Source: Kitasatospora mediocidica KCTC 9733 (GTDB taxonomy: Bacteria > Actinomycetota > Actinomycetes > Streptomycetales > Streptomycetaceae). From it: 64,000 nucleotides of DNA. The translations under genes and the position numbers were made by a program. Each line of letters starts with the position of its first letter. The first letter of the stretch is position 1. Location: assembly GCF_000744225.1 (NCBI RefSeq), contig NZ_JQLN01000004.1:992001-1056000 (forward strand). Reading direction: 5' to 3'. The notes below the pieces were generated by a model. It saw only the letters and a list, made by a program, of their open reading frames with translations. It searched no databases and was not told where the DNA came from. Below are positions 12,904-27,900 of this stretch, piece after piece.

Positions 12904-15900
12904 TCAGGAGGAACCGAGTTCGTCGTCGAGCAGGTTGAACAGTTCGTCGTCTGTTGCTGATTCGAGGTCGTGGTCGTCGGGAGCACTGTCGGTGGTCGCA
13001 TCCTGGACGTCGTTCCACTTCGCCATGAGGGCCTGCAGTCGCATGGTGATCCGCGAACGCGTGACGCTGTCGTCGGTGGCCGCGACCAACGCGGCCTCCA
13101 GACGGTCGAGTTCACTGAACACGGACGGACCGCCGTCCTGCGGGAGTTCGGCCCGCAGGTGGTCGGCCAGCGCTGTGGGTGTCGGATAGTCGAAGATCAG
13201 CGTCGCCGGCAGCCGCAGCCCGGTGACCGCGCCCAGCCGGTTGCGGAGCTCGACCGCGGTGAGCGAGTCGAAGCCCAACTCCTTGAAGGCCGCGCTCGGT
13301 TCGACCTCGCCCGCGTCGCTGTGGCCGAGTACGGCGGCCACCTGGGCGCGGACCAGGTTGAGCAGGTAGCGGGTCCGTTCTGCCGGGGACAGGCCCGCCA
13401 GCTGGTCGGCGAGGCTCTGCGCCCCGCCGTCCGCGCCGCCGGCCGTGGCCCGTCGCGGCTGGGTGCGGATCAGTCCGCGCAGCAGCGGCGCGACTCCCGC
13501 CCCGGCCTGGGCCCGCAGTGCGGCGATGTCCAGCAGGGCCGGGATCAGCACGGCGGAACCGGCCGGGCCGGCCACGTCGAACAGCGCGAGGCCCTCCGCG
13601 CTGCCGAGCGCCGCCATGCTGCCCCGGCTGATCCGCTGACGGTCCGTCGCGTCCAGCGTGGCCGCCATGCCGCCGTCGTCCTCCCACAGGCCCCAGGCCA
13701 GCGACACGGCCGGGAGGCCGTGGGCACGCCGGTGCTGGGCGAGTGCGTCCAGGAAGGCGTTCGCCGCCGCGTAGTTGCCCTGCCCCGGGTTGCCGAACAC
13801 GCCGGCCGCCGAGGAGAACAGGACGAACTCCGCGAGCTCCAGACCGGCCGTCAGCTCGTGCAGGTTCCAGGCGGCGTCCACCTTCGGACGCATCACCCGG
13901 TCGAGACGCTCCGGCGTCAGGGACTCGATGATGCCGTCGTCCAGGACACCGGCGGAGTGCACCACCGCCGTCAGCGGGTGTGCGGGGTCGATGCCCGCGA
14001 GCAGTGCGGCCAGCGCGTCGCGGTCGGCCGCGTCACAGGCCGCCCAACTGACCTGCGCTCCGGCTTCGGTGAGCTCCGCCGCGAGTTCGGCGGCGCCCTG
14101 CGCCTGCGCACCCCGGCGGCTGGTGAGCAGCAGGTGCCGCGCGCCGCGCTCGGCCACCAGGTGGCGGGCGAGCAGGCCACCCAGGGTGCCGGTCGCCCCG
14201 GTGATCAGGACGGTGCCCGCCGGGTCGTAGGCCGGCACCACCGCGTCGGCGAGGGAGGGCACCCGGGCGAGCCGCGGGGCCAGGACGGTCCCGGCGCGGA
14301 CGGCCAACTGCGTCTCGTCCGAGGCGAGGGCGGACAGGAGCGCCTGGAGGTCGGCGCTGTCGCTGTCGGTGTCGGTGTGGCCATGGGTGTCCACGAGGAC
14401 GAAGCGGCCCGGGTGCTCGGCCTGCGCCGACCGCACCAGACCCCAGAGTGCGGCGTGCGCCAGGTCGGCCACGTCCTCGCCCTCGGCGACCGCCACCGCG
14501 CCGCTGGTCAGCAGCACCAGGCGGGCGTCGGCGAAGCGGTCCTCGGCGATCCACTCCTTCACCAGCTCCAGCACCCGACCGGTCGCGGCGTGCGCCGCGG
14601 CGGCCGTGTCGTGGGTCGCCCCCGGCACCGGCCCGCAGGGAAGCAGGACGAGCTCCGGCCGGACGCCCTCGACGTCCACCGCCTTGGCGAGGGTGGGCAG
14701 GTCGGCGTATTCGCCGGCCTCGACACCCGCCGCCGCCAGCGTGGCCACCAGCGCGGCGGCCGTCCCGAGGTCGGCACCGCCCAGGACGGCCCAGCCGGCC
14801 GGGTTCCCGGCCTGCGGGGAGGCCGGCAGCGCGGACCAAGCGAGCTGGAAGAGCCCCTCGTGGTGACCGGCCCGAGCGGCGTTGAACTGCTCGGCGTCGA
14901 GCGGGCGCAGCGCGAGCGAGTCGACCGACACGACCGGCGCACCGGCCTCGTCGGCGATCGCCAGGCTGACCGCGCCGTGCTCGGCCGCCGACACCCGGAC
15001 CCGCAGGACCGCCGCGCCGACCGCGTGCAGCCGGACACCCGACCACGCGAACGGCAGGCGGGCCCGCCCGGGGTCCTCGCCCCGGAAGAAGTCACCCAGG
15101 CCCACCGCGTGCAGCGCGGCGTCCAGCAGGGCGGGGTGCAGTCCGTACGCCCGGGCCTCGGCCGACTGCTCCTCGCCGAGTGCGACCTCCGCGAACACCT
15201 CGTTCCCGGCACGCCAGGCGGCACGCAGGCCGCGGAAGACCGGCCCGTACCCGAGGCCGAGGTCGGCGAAGGCCTCGTAGAGACCGTCGACCCCGAGCTC
15301 CTCGGCGCCGGCCGGCGGCCACTCGCGCAGCTCCACCGGTGCGGCGGCGGTGTCGGACGCGGTGAGCAGACCCGACGCGTGGCGCAGCCACGGCTCGTCG
15401 GGGGCGTCCTCCGGGCGGGAGTAGATGCTCAGCGCACGCTGCCCGGACGCGCCGGGCCCGTCCACGCTGACCCGCAGCTGGACACCGCCCCGCTCGGGCA
15501 GCACCAGCGGTGCCTCCAGCGTCAGGTCCTCGACCGTGTCGCACCCGACCTCGTCGCCGGCGCGGACGGCCAGCTCGACGAACGCGGTGCCGGGCAGCAG
15601 GACGGTGCCCATGACGGCGTGGTCGGCCAGCCAGCGGTGCGTGTGGAGGGAGAGCCGGCCGGTGAACAGGAAGCCGTCGCCGTCGGGCAGGTCCATCGCC
15701 GCGCCCAACAGCGGGTGATCGGCAGCGCCGAGACCGGCCGAAGCCACGTCACCGTTGCCTGCGGCGGCGCTCTCCAACCAGAAGCGGCGACGCTGGAAGG
15801 CGTACGTCGGCAGGTCGACCCGGCGGGCGCCGGTCCCGGCGAACACCGCCTCCCAGTCCAGGGCCACGCCCCGGACGTGGGCCCGCATCGCAGCGGTGGT

Positions 15901-18900
15901 CAGCGACTCCGCCTCCGGCCGGCCCTTGCGCAGGGTGAGGACGAAGGCGGCGTCGGCCTCGCCGGTGACGCACTCCTGCGCCAGCGCGGTCAGGACACCG
16001 TCCGGACCCAGCTCCAGGAACGTCGTGACGCCCTGGGCTTCGAGGGTGCGGATGCCGTCCAGGAAGCGGACGGCCTCGCGGACGTGGCGGACCCAGAAGT
16101 CGGCGGAACCGACTTCCTGCGCCGACACCACGTCGCCGGTGAGGTTGGAGACGATCGGGATCTTCGGAGCCTCGAACGTCAGCCCCTCGGCCACCGCACG
16201 GAAGGCGTCGAGCATCGGATCCATCAGCGGCGAGTGGAACGCGTGGCTGACGGTCAGGCGCTTGGACTTGCGACCGGCCGCAACAGCCAGGACCTCGTCC
16301 TCGTCACCCGCGATCACCAGCGAGTTCGGGCCGTTGACGGCCGCGATGCTCACACGCTCGGTGAGCAGCGGCAGCACCTCCGCCTCGGTGGCCTGCAACG
16401 CCACCATCGCACCACCGGCGGGCAGTTCCTGCATCAGACGGCCACGAGCGGCCACCAGCGTGCAGGCATCCGCCAGCGAGAGAACACCCGCCACATGCGC
16501 GGCGGCGATCTCACCGATCGAGTGCCCGGACAGGAAGTCCGGCTTCAGACCCCACGCCTCGACAAGCCGGAACAGCGCCACCTCCACCGCGAACAACGCC
16601 GGCTGGGTGTACTCCGTCCGGTCCAGCAGCTCCTTGTCCTTCCCGAACAACACGTCCTTCAGCGGCAGTTCGAGCTGCGCACAGACCGCGTCCAGCGCGT
16701 CCGCGAACACCGGGTAGGCGTCGTACAGTTCACGCCCCATCCCCAGCCGCTGGCTGCCCTGGCCGGTGAAGAGGAACGCCGTCTTGCCAGCGGCGACCGT
16801 CCCCCGCACCAGGCCCGAGGCCGCCGACTCGCCTGCGGCCAGGGCCTCCAGGCCCCGCAGCAGCTCGTCGCGGCTGTCGGCCACCACCGCCGCGCGGTGG
16901 TCGAAGGCCGAACGCCCGGTCGCCAGCGAGAAGCCGACGTCCGTGAGCGACAACTCCGGCTTGCCGAGCAGGTGTTCGCGCAGGCGCGCGGCTTGGTCGC
17001 GCAACGCGTCCGCGCTACGAGCAGAGAGCGGCCACGGCAGCAGCGCAGCGCCCGGTGCCGGCTCGGTGGTGGGCTCCAGGTCCTCGGCCGGGGCCTGCTC
17101 GATGATGGTGTGCGCGTTGGTGCCGCTGAAGCCGAAGGACGACACGGCGGCCCGGCGCGGACGACCGGTCTCCGGCCAGGGCCGGGCCTCCGTCAGCAGC
17201 TCGATGTCACCCGCCGACCAGTCGACGTGCGGCGACGGCTGACCCACGTGCAGGGTCTGCGGCAGCACCCCGTGACGCATCGCCATCACCATCTTGATGA
17301 TGCCCGCGACACCTGCGGCAGCCTGGGTGTGACCCATGTTCGACTTCACCGAACCGAGCAGCAACGGCCGCTCGGCGTCACGGTCCTGGCCATATGTCGC
17401 CAGCAGCGCCTGCGCCTCGATCGGGTCACCGAGTGTGGTGCCCGTGCCGTGCGCCTCGACCGCGTCCACGTCGGTGGTCGACAGGCCGGCGTTGGCCAGC
17501 GCCTGGCGGATCACGCGCTGCTGGGACGGGCCGTTCGGCGCGGTGAGCCCGTTGCTCGCACCGTCCTGGTTGACGGCACTGCCCCGGACGACGGCCAGCA
17601 CCTGGTGCCCGTTCTTACGGGCGTCGGAGAGCCGCTCGACGAGCAGCATGCCCGCGCCCTCGGACCAACCGGTCCCGTCCGCATCGGCCGAGAACGCCTT
17701 GCACCGGCCGTCGGCGGCCAGACCACGCTGGCGGCTGAACTCCACGAACGCACCCGGCGTGGCCATCACGGTCACGCCACCGGCCAACGCCAGCGTGCAC
17801 TCACCGTTGCGCAACGCCTGGATCGCCCAGTGCAGCGCCACCAGCGAGGACGAGCAGGCCGTGTCGACGGTGACCGCCGGGCCCTCCAGGCCGAAGGTGT
17901 AGGAGAGCCGGCCGGAGATCACGCTCGCCGCGTTGCCCGTACCGATGAAGCCCTCAACGCCTTCGGGGAGCACGGCCATCGAGGCGTAGTCGTGGTACAT
18001 CACGCCGGCGAAGACGCCGGTCCGGCTGCCGCGCAGCGTCGCCGGGTCGATGCCCGCCCGCTCGAACGCCTCCCAGGACGTCTCCAACAGCAGGCGCTGC
18101 TGCGGGTCCATGGCCAGGGCCTCACGCGGCGAGATCCCGAAGAAGCCCGGGTCGAACGCGCCCGCGTCCTCGACGAAACCACCCTCACGCGTGTACGACG
18201 TCCCCGCGTGATCGGCCTCCTCGTGGAACAGCCCCTCCAGATCCCAACCACGATCCGTCGGGAAGCCCGAGATCACATCCCGGCCCTCCATCACCAACCG
18301 CCACAGATCCTCCGGCGACGCCACCCCACCCGGATAGCGGCACCCCAGACCCACAATCGCGATCGGCTCGTCATCAGCCGAGCCCACCACCACCGGCCCC
18401 GCCACCCCGACAGCCGACCCCGCCAACTCCGCACCCAGGAAACGCGCCAGCACCAACGGAGTCGGATAGTCGAACACCAACGTCGCCGGCAACCGCAACC
18501 CACTCGCCGCAGCCAGCCCGTTGCGCAACTCAACCGCCGTCAACGAGTCAAAGCCCAGCTCACGGAACGACTGCCCCGCCTCCACCACATCCGACACACC
18601 ATGACCCAGCACCGCGCCGACCTGACCCCGCACCAGCTCCAGCAGCACACCCTCCCGCTCAACCTCACCCAGACCCAGCAACCGCTGCGCCAACGCACCG
18701 ACAGCAGCCGACCCCTCGGCCACCCGACGCACCGACACCCGCACCAGACCACGCAGCAACGGCGGCAGCAGAGCACCACCGGACGCCTGAGCGTGCAGGG
18801 CGGCCAGGTCAAGCAGCATCGGGACCAGCAGCGGTTCGGCGCCGGCGGTCGCCACGTCGAAGAGCTCCAGGCCCTGCGCGGTGGAGAGCCCGTCCACACC

Positions 18901-21900
18901 GGCACGGCTCATCCGCGACACATCCGCGGCATCCAGCGCACCGGCCATGCCCGCCTCATCCGCCCACAGACCCCAGGCCAGCGAGGTCGCGGGCAGACCG
19001 AGTGCGGCGCGATGCTGGGCGAGAGCGTCCAGGAACGCGTTCGCAGCGGCGTAGTTGCCCTGACCCGCACCACCGAACACACCGGCGGCGGAGGAGAACA
19101 GCACGAACGCCGACAAGTCCATGTCGCGCGTCAGCTCGTGCAGGTTCCACGCCGCATCCACCTTCGGACGCAGCACATGAGCCAGACGCTCCGGAGTGAG
19201 CGAGCCGATCACGCCGTCGTCCAGCACACCGGCCGTGTGCACCACGGCCGAGAGCGGGTGCTCGGCCAGCAGGCCGGCCAGCGCCTCGCGGTCCGCGACA
19301 TCACACGCCGCCCAAACCGCGTGCGCACCCAAGTCGGCCAGCTCGGCCGCCAGTTCGGCAGCACCCTCGGCCGCCGCACCACGACGGCTCACCAACAACA
19401 GGCTCCGTACGCCGTGCTCGGTCACCAGGTGGCGGGCGGCCAGGCCGCCCAGCGAACCCGAGGCACCGGTGACCAGCACCGCACCCTCACCGCTCCACGA
19501 CGGGGCATCGCCCTCGGCAACGGCTCGCGCCAACCGCGCGGCCTTCAGCGTGCCTGCACGGAGGGCGAGTTGCGGCTCCCCCGCAGTCAGTGCCGCCGAC
19601 AGACCCTCGGTCCCGTCGATGTCCAGCAGCAGGAAGCGGCCCGGGTTCTCCGACTGCGCCGAACGCACCAGACCCCACACGGCCGCACCCGCCAGGGCGT
19701 CCACCGGCTCACCCGGAACAACGGCCACCGCACCCGACGTCACAAACACCAGGCACGAACCCGCGAACCGCTCGTCCGCCGACCACCGCTGGAGCAACGC
19801 CAACGTCCGCTCGGCAGCCAGGTGCGCGGCGGCGGGGGTGTCACCGTCGAGCGCGGGCGCCACCAGGACGAAGTCCGGCACCCCGCCGTCCAGTTCAGCA
19901 AGCTGGTCGAGATCCGCACAACGGTCCCCCGCCGGCACCAGGCCGAACGGATCCGCACCCAGCACCGCCAGTCGACCCACCGCAGCGGGAGCGGTGGCCG
20001 GAACGTCCACCCACTCCACCCGGAACAGCGCATCCTGACGCCCACCGGAACTCAACTGCTCGGCCGACACCGGCCGCAACACCAACGAGTCCACCGACAG
20101 CACCGCACGCCCAGCACCATCAGCCACCGCCAACGACACCGCATCCGGCCCCGCCGCAGACACCCGCACCCGGAGCACCGAGGCACCGACCGCGTGCAAC
20201 GACACACCCGACCACGCAAACGGCAGACGAGCCCGCCCGGCATCCTCAGCACCGAAGAACCCACCCAGACCCACCGCATGCAACGCGGCGTCCAACAGGG
20301 CGGGATGCAACCCGAACGCCCCCGCCTCACCCGCCTGCTCCTCACCGAGTGCGACCTCCGCGAACACCTCGTCCCCGGCACGCCACGCAGCCCGCACCCC
20401 CTGGAACACCGGCCCATACCCCAGACCGATCCCCGCAAAAGCCTCGTACAGACCCTCCACCCCGACGGCCTCGGCCCCGACCGGCGGCCACACCGCCAGA
20501 TCCGCCGGCACCACACCACCGGCGGGAGCGAGCACACCCGAGGCGTGTCGCACCCACAGGTCGTCCCCGGCATCCTCCAACCGCGAATACACCGCGACCG
20601 AGCACCGACCCGACCCGTCCGACGCACCCACCACCACCTGCAGACGGACACCACCCGCCTCCGGAAGCACCAACGGCGCCTCCAACGTCAACTCCTCGAC
20701 CGTGCCGCACCCGACCTGATCGCCGGCCCGCACCGCCAACTCCACAAACGCCGTACCAGGCAACAACACACTGCCCAACACCGCATGATCCGCCAACCAC
20801 GGATGCGTCTCCAACGACACCCGACCCGTCAACAGCAGACCCTCACCACCCGCCAACCCAACAACAGCACCCACCAACGGATGATCAACCGACACCAACC
20901 CCAACCCAGCAGTCCCACCCACCACCACACCCGACAACTCCGGCCAAAAACGCCGACGCTGGAACGCATACGTCGGCAGCTCAACCCGACGAGCACCCGC
21001 CCCGGCGAACACCGCCTCCCAGTCGAGTCGTGCACCGCGAACGTGCAGGGTAGCGAGGGCAGTGGTCAGCGACTCCGCCTCAGGGCGGCCCTTGCGCAGG
21101 GTCGGCACGAAGGCCTGCTCGTTACCGGTGACGCAGTCCTGCGCCAACGCGGTCAGGACGCCGTCCGGGCCCAGCTCGACGAACGTCGTGACGCCCTGGG
21201 CTTCGAGGGTGCGGATGCCGTCCAGGAAGCGGACGCCCTCGCGGACGTGCCGGACCCAGAAGTCGGCGGACGTCACCTCGCCGGTGAGATTGGAGACGAT
21301 CGGGATCTTCGGCGCGTGGAACGTCAGGCCCTCGACGACCTCGCGGAACGCGTCCAGCATGCCGTCCATCAGCGGCGAGTGGAACGCGTGGCTGACGGTG
21401 AGGCGCTTGGACTTGCGGTCGGCTGCAACAGCCAGGACCTCGTCCTCGTCACCCGCGATCACCAGCGAGTTCGGACCGTTGACGGCGGCAATGCTCACGC
21501 GCTCGGTGAGCAGCGGAAGCACCTCGTCCTCGGTGGCCTGGATCGCCACCATCGCACCACCGGCGGGCAGTTCCTGCATCAGACGGCCACGAGCGGCCAC
21601 CAGCGTGCAGGCATCCGCCAGCGAGAGAACACCCGCCACATGCGCGGCGGCGATCTCACCGATCGAGTGCCCGGAGAGGAAGTCCGGCTTCAGACCCCAG
21701 GCCTCGACGAGGCGGAAGAGCGCCACCTCGATGGCGAACAACGCGGGCTGGGTGTACTCGGTCCGGTTCAGCGCCTCGGCGTCGTCGCCGAACAGCACAT
21801 CCTTCAGCGGCAGTTCGAGCTGCGCACAGACCTCGTCCAGCGCGTCCGCGAACACCGGGTAGGCGTCGTACAGTTCACGCCCCATCCCGAGCCGCTGACT

Positions 21901-24900
21901 CCCCTGGCCGGTGAACAGGAACGCCGTCTTGCCACCGACGACCGCACCTCGCACCAGGCCCGAGGCCGCCGACTCGCCCGCGGCCAGAGCTTCCAGGCCC
22001 GCCAGCAGGCCGGCCCGATCCTCGGCCACCACCGCCGCGCGGTGGTCCAGCGAGGCTCGCGTCGTGGCCAGCGAGTAGGACAGGTCGGTGAGTTCGCCGT
22101 CCTCGTGGTCGTCCAGGAAGGAGCGCAGTCGGACCGCCTGGGCGCGCAGGGCGTCGGCGGTCTTCGCCGACAGCGGCCACAGCTTCACGGCCGGAGCCGA
22201 CGGTGCCGGCTCGTCCGTGTCGAGCGCGGCCGCTGCGATCGGTGCCTGCTCGATGATGGTGTGCGCGTTGGTCCCGCTGAAGCCGAAGGACGACACAGCG
22301 GCCCGGCGCGGACGACCGGTCTCCGGCCACGGCCGGGCCTCCGTCAGCAGCTCGATGTCACCCGCCGACCAGTCGACGTGCGGCGACGGCTGACCCACGT
22401 GCAGCGTCTGCGGCAGCACCCCGTGACGCATCGCCATCACCATCTTGATGATGCCCGCCACACCAGCGGCCGCCTGGGTGTGACCCATGTTCGACTTCAC
22501 CGAACCGAGCAGCAACGGCCGCTCGGCATCGCGGTCCTGGCCATACGTCGCCAGCAGCGCCTGCGCCTCGATCGGGTCACCCAGCGAGGTGCCCGTGCCG
22601 TGCGCCTCCACCGCGTCCACGTCCGACGTGGACAGACCCGCACTCGCCAGCGCCTGCCGGATCACCCGCTGCTGCGAGGGACCGTTCGGCGCCGTGAGCC
22701 CGTTGCTCGCACCGTCCTGGTTGATCGCACTGCCGCGCACGACGGCGAGCACCGGGTGCCCGAGCCGCTGCGCGTCGGAGAGCCGCTCGACGAGCAGCAT
22801 GCCCGCGCCCTCGGACCAACCGGTCCCGTCCGCATCGGCCGAGAACGCCTTGCACCGGCCGTCGGCGGCAAGACCACGCTGGCGGCTGAACTCCACGAAC
22901 GCACCCGGCGTGGCCATCACGGTCACACCGCCGGCCAGCGCCAGCGAGCACTCACCGTTGCGAAGTGCCTGTACAGCGAGGTGCAACGCGACCAGCGACG
23001 ACGAGCAGGCCGTGTCGACGGTGACCGCCGGGCCCTCCAGGCCAAAGGTGTAGGACAGTCGGCCCGAAATCACGCTCGCCGCGTTGCCCGTCCCGAGGAA
23101 GCCCTCGACGCCCTCCGGCACTCGGTCCAGGAGCGAGGCGTAGTCGTGGTACATCACGCCGGCGAAGACGCCGGTCCGGCTGCCGCGCAGCGTCGCCGGG
23201 TCGATGCCCGCCCGCTCGAACGCCTCCCAGGACGTCTCCAACAGCAGGCGCTGCTGCGGGTCCATCGCGAGGGCCTCACGCGGCGAGATGCCGAAGAAGC
23301 CCGGGTCGAACGCGCCCGCGTCCTCGACGAAACCACCCTCACGCGTGTACGACGTCCCCGCGTGATCGGCCTCCTCGTGGAACAGCCCCTCCAGATCCCA
23401 ACCACGGTCCGTCGGGAAGCCCGAGATCACATCCCGGCCCTCCATCACCAACCGCCACAGATCCTCCGGCGACGCCACCCCACCCGGATAGCGGCACCCC
23501 AGACCCACAATCGCGATCGGCTCGTCATCAGCCGAGCCCACCACCACCGGCCCCGCCACCCCGACAGCCGACCCCGCCAACTCCGCACCCAGGAAACGCG
23601 CCAGCACCAACGGAGTCGGATAGTCGAACACCAACGTCGCCGGCAACCGCAACCCACTCGCCGCAGCCAGCCCGTTGCGCAGCTCAACCGCCGTCAACGA
23701 GTCAAAGCCCAGCTCACGGAACGACTGCCCCGCCTCCACCACATCCGACACACCATGACCCAGCACCGCGCCGACCTGACCCCGCACCAGCTCCAGCAGC
23801 ACACCCTCCCGCTCAACCTCACCCAGACCCAGCAACCGCTGCGCCAACGCACCGACAGCAGCCGACCCCTCAGCCACCCGACGCACCGACACCCGCACCA
23901 GACCACGCAGCAACGGCGGCACCCAACCGTTGGCCGCCGCCTCCACCCGAACCGCCGCGAGATCCAACCGCATCGGCACCAACAGCGGCTCTGCGCCGCC
24001 GGTCGCCACATCGAACAGCTCAAAGCCCTGTTCAACGGAGAGCGCGTTGACCCCGCCCCGGTTCATCCGGGACACGTCCGACGCGTCCAGCGCACCGGCC
24101 ATGCCCGCCTCATCCGCCCACAGACCCCAGGCCAGCGAGGTCGCGGGCAGACCGAGTGCGGCGCGATGCTGGGCGAGAGCGTCCAGGAACGCGTTTCCAG
24201 CAGCGTAGTTGCCCTGACCCGCACCACCGAAGACACCGGCGGCGGAGGAGAACAGCACGAACGCCGACAAGTCCATGTCGCGGGTCAGCTCGTGCAGGTT
24301 CCACGCCGCATCCACCTTCGGACGCAGCACATGGGCCAGACGCTCCGGAGTGAGCGAGTCGATCACGCCGTCGTCCAGCACACCGGCCGTGTGCACCACG
24401 GCCGAGAGCGGGTGCTCGGCCAGCAGGCCGGCCAGCGCCTCACGGTCCGCGACATCACACGCCGCCCACGTGGCCTCAGCGCCCAAGTCGGCAAGCTCGG
24501 CCGCCAGTTCGGCAGCACCCTCGGCCGCCGCACCACGACGGCTCACCAACAGCAGGCTCCGCACGCCGTGCTCGGCCACCAGATGCCGGGCGACCAGGCC
24601 GCCCAGCGAACCCGAGGCACCGGTCACCAACACCGCACCCTCACCGCTCCACGCCGGGGCATCGCCCTCGGCAACGGCTCGCGCCAACCGCGCGGCCTTC
24701 AGCGTGCCTGCGCGGAGGGCGAGTTGCGGCTCCCCCGCAGTCAGCGCCGCCGACAGACCCTCGGTCCCGTCGATGTCCAGCAACAGGAAGCGGCCCGGGT
24801 TCTCCGACTGCGCCGAACGCACCAGACCCCACACGGCCGCACCCGCCAGGGCGTCCACCGGCTCACCCGGGACGGCGGCCACCGCACCCGAGGTCACGAA

Positions 24901-27900
24901 GACCAGGCACGAACCCGCGAACCGCTCGTCCGCCGACCACCGCTGGAGCAACGCCAACGTCTGCTCCGCAGCCGCATGAGCCGCAGTCGCGCTGTCGCCC
25001 TCGACCACGGGCGACACCAGGACGAAGTCCGGAACACCGGACTCAAGTTGAGCCAACGCATCCAGATCCGCATAACGGTCGTCGACGGTCACCAGGCCGA
25101 ACGGGTCGGCGCCCAGCACCGCGAGGCGACCCACCGCAGCGGGCGCGGTGGCCGGAACGTCCACCCACTCCACCCGGAACAGCGCATCCTGACGCCCACC
25201 GGCACTCAACTGCTCTGCCGACACCGGCCGCAACACCAACGAGTCCACCGACAACACCGCACGCCCAGCACCGTCAGCCACCGCCAACGACACCGCATCC
25301 GGCCCCGCCCCAGACACCCGCACCCGGAGCACCGAGGCACCGACCGCGTGCAACGACACACCCGACCACGCAAACGGCAGACGAGCCCGCCCGGCATCCT
25401 CACCACCGAAGAACTCACCCAGACCCACCGCATGCAACGCGGCGTCCAACAGGGCGGGATGCAACCCGAACGCCCCCGCCTCACCCGCCTGCTCCTCACC
25501 GAGTGCGACCTCCGCGAACACCTCGTCCCCGGCACGCCACGCAGCCCGCACCCCCTGGAACACCGGCCCATACCCCAGACCGATCCCCGCAAAAGCCTCG
25601 TACAGACCCTCCACCGGCACCGCTGCGGCACCCACCGGCGGCCACACCGCCAGATCCGCCGGCACCACACCACCGGCGGGAGCGAGCACACCCGAGGCGT
25701 GTCGCACCCACAGGTCATCCCCGGCATCCTCCAACCGCGAATACACCGCGACCGAGCACCGACCCGACCCGTCCGACGCACCCACCACCACCTGCAGACG
25801 GACACCACCCGCCTCCGGAAGCACCAACGGCGCCTCCAACGTCAACTCCTCGACCGTGCCGCACCCAACCTGATCGCCGGCCCGCACCGCCAACTCCACA
25901 AACGCCGTACCAGGCAACAACACACTGCCCAACACCGCATGATCCGCCAACCACGGATGCGTCTCCAACGACACCCGACCCGTCAACAGCAGACCCTCAC
26001 CACCCGCCAACCCAACAACAGCACCCACCAACGGATGATCAACCGACACCAACCCCAACCCAGCAGTCCCACCCACCACCACACCCGACAACTCCGGCCA
26101 AAAACGCCGACGCTGGAACGCATACGTCGGCAGCTCAACCCGACGAGCACCCGCCCCGGCGAACACCGCCTCCCAATCCAGGACCACGCCTCGGACATGG
26201 GCCCGCATCGCGGCAGCGGTCAGGCTCTCCGCCTCGGGCCGGCCCTTGCGCAGCGCCGAGACGAACGCGGCGGTGTCCTCGGTGACGCAGTCCTGCGCCA
26301 GCGCGGTCAGCACACCGTCCGGACCCAGCTCCAGGAACGTCGTGACGCCCTGGGCTTCGAGGCTGCGGACGCCGTCCAGGAAGCGGACAGCCTCGCGGAC
26401 GTGCCGGACCCAGAAGTCGGCGGAACCGACTTCCTCCGCCGAGACCACAGCGCCGGTCAGGTTCGACACGATCGGAATCTTCGGAGCCTCGAACGTCAGC
26501 CCCTCGGCCACCGCACGGAAGGCATCGAGCATCGGATCCATCAACGGCGAGTGGAACGCGTGACTGACGGTCAGCCGCTTGCTCTTGCGACCGGCCGCAA
26601 TGGCCAGGACCTCGTCCTCGTCACCAGCGATCACCAGCGAGTTCGGACCGTTCACAGCCGCGATGCTCACGCGCTCGCTGAGCAGCGAAAGCACCTCCGC
26701 CTCGGTCGCCTGCAACGCCACCATCGCGCCACCGGAAGGCAGTTCCTGCATCAGACGGCCACGAGCAGCCACCAACGTGCAAGCGTCCGCGAGCGACAGA
26801 ACACCCGCCACATGCGCAGCGGCGATCTCACCGATCGAGTGACCGGACACGAAGTCCGGCCGCAGACCCCACGCCTCAACCAACCGGAACAGCGCCACCT
26901 CCACCGCGAACAACGCCGGCTGAGTGAACTCCGTCCGGTCCAGCACCGCAGCGTCCTCGCCGAACAGCACATCCTTCAGCGGCAGTTCAAGCTCCGCACA
27001 CACCGCGTCCAACGCAGCCGCGAACACCGGGAACGCCTCATACAGCTCACGCCCCATCCCCAGCCGCTGACTCCCCTGCCCCGTGAACAGGAACGCCGTC
27101 TTGCCACCGGCCACCGCGCCCTCGACCACACCGGCGGCGGCGCGGCCCTCGGCCAGCGCCTCCAGTCCCGCCAGCAGCTCGTCACGGCTGTCGCCCACCA
27201 GCACCGCGCGGTGGTCGAAGGCCGAACGCCCGGTCGCCAGCGAGAAGCCGACGTCCGTGAGGGACAACTCGCGCATTCCGAGCACGTGTTCGCGCAGGCG
27301 CGCGGCCTGGTCGCGCAGCGCGTCCGCGCTACGAGCGGAGAGCGGCCACGGCAGCAACGCAGCGCCCGGTGTCGGCTCGGTGGTGGGCTCCAGGTCCTCG
27401 GCCGGGGCCTGCTCGATGATGGTGTGCGCGTTGGTGCCGCTGATGCCGAACGAGGAGACGCCGGCCCGGCGCGGACGGCCGGTCTCCGGCCAGGCCCGCG
27501 ACTCGGTCAGCAGCTCGACGTCGCCCGCCGACCAGTCCACGTGCGGCGACGCCGCGTCGGCGTGCAGGGTCTTGGGCAGCACGCCGTGGCGCATCGCCAT
27601 GACCATCTTGATGATGCCCGCGACACCGGCGGCCGCCTGGGTGTGACCCATGTTCGACTTCACCGATCCGAGCAGCAACGGCCGCTCGGCGTCGCGGTCC
27701 TGGCCGTAGGTCGCCAGCAGCGCCTGGGCCTCGATCGGGTCACCCAGCGTCGTGCCGGTGCCGTGCGCCTCCACCGCGTCCACGTCCGACGTGGACAGAC
27801 CCGCACTCGCCAGCGCCTGCCGGATCACCCGCTGCTGCGAGGGACCGTTCGGCGCCGTGAGGCCGTTGCTCGCACCGTCCTGGTTGACGGCGCTGCCCTT

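Noticed and set aside
13771..13800. Pro five residues before the KR Tyr in C4, D2 and F2, which could signal B2-type KRs
   Set aside because: These modules use malonyl-CoA, so there is no alpha-methyl to epimerise, and the second Pro after Tyr is absent. It has no predictive value here.
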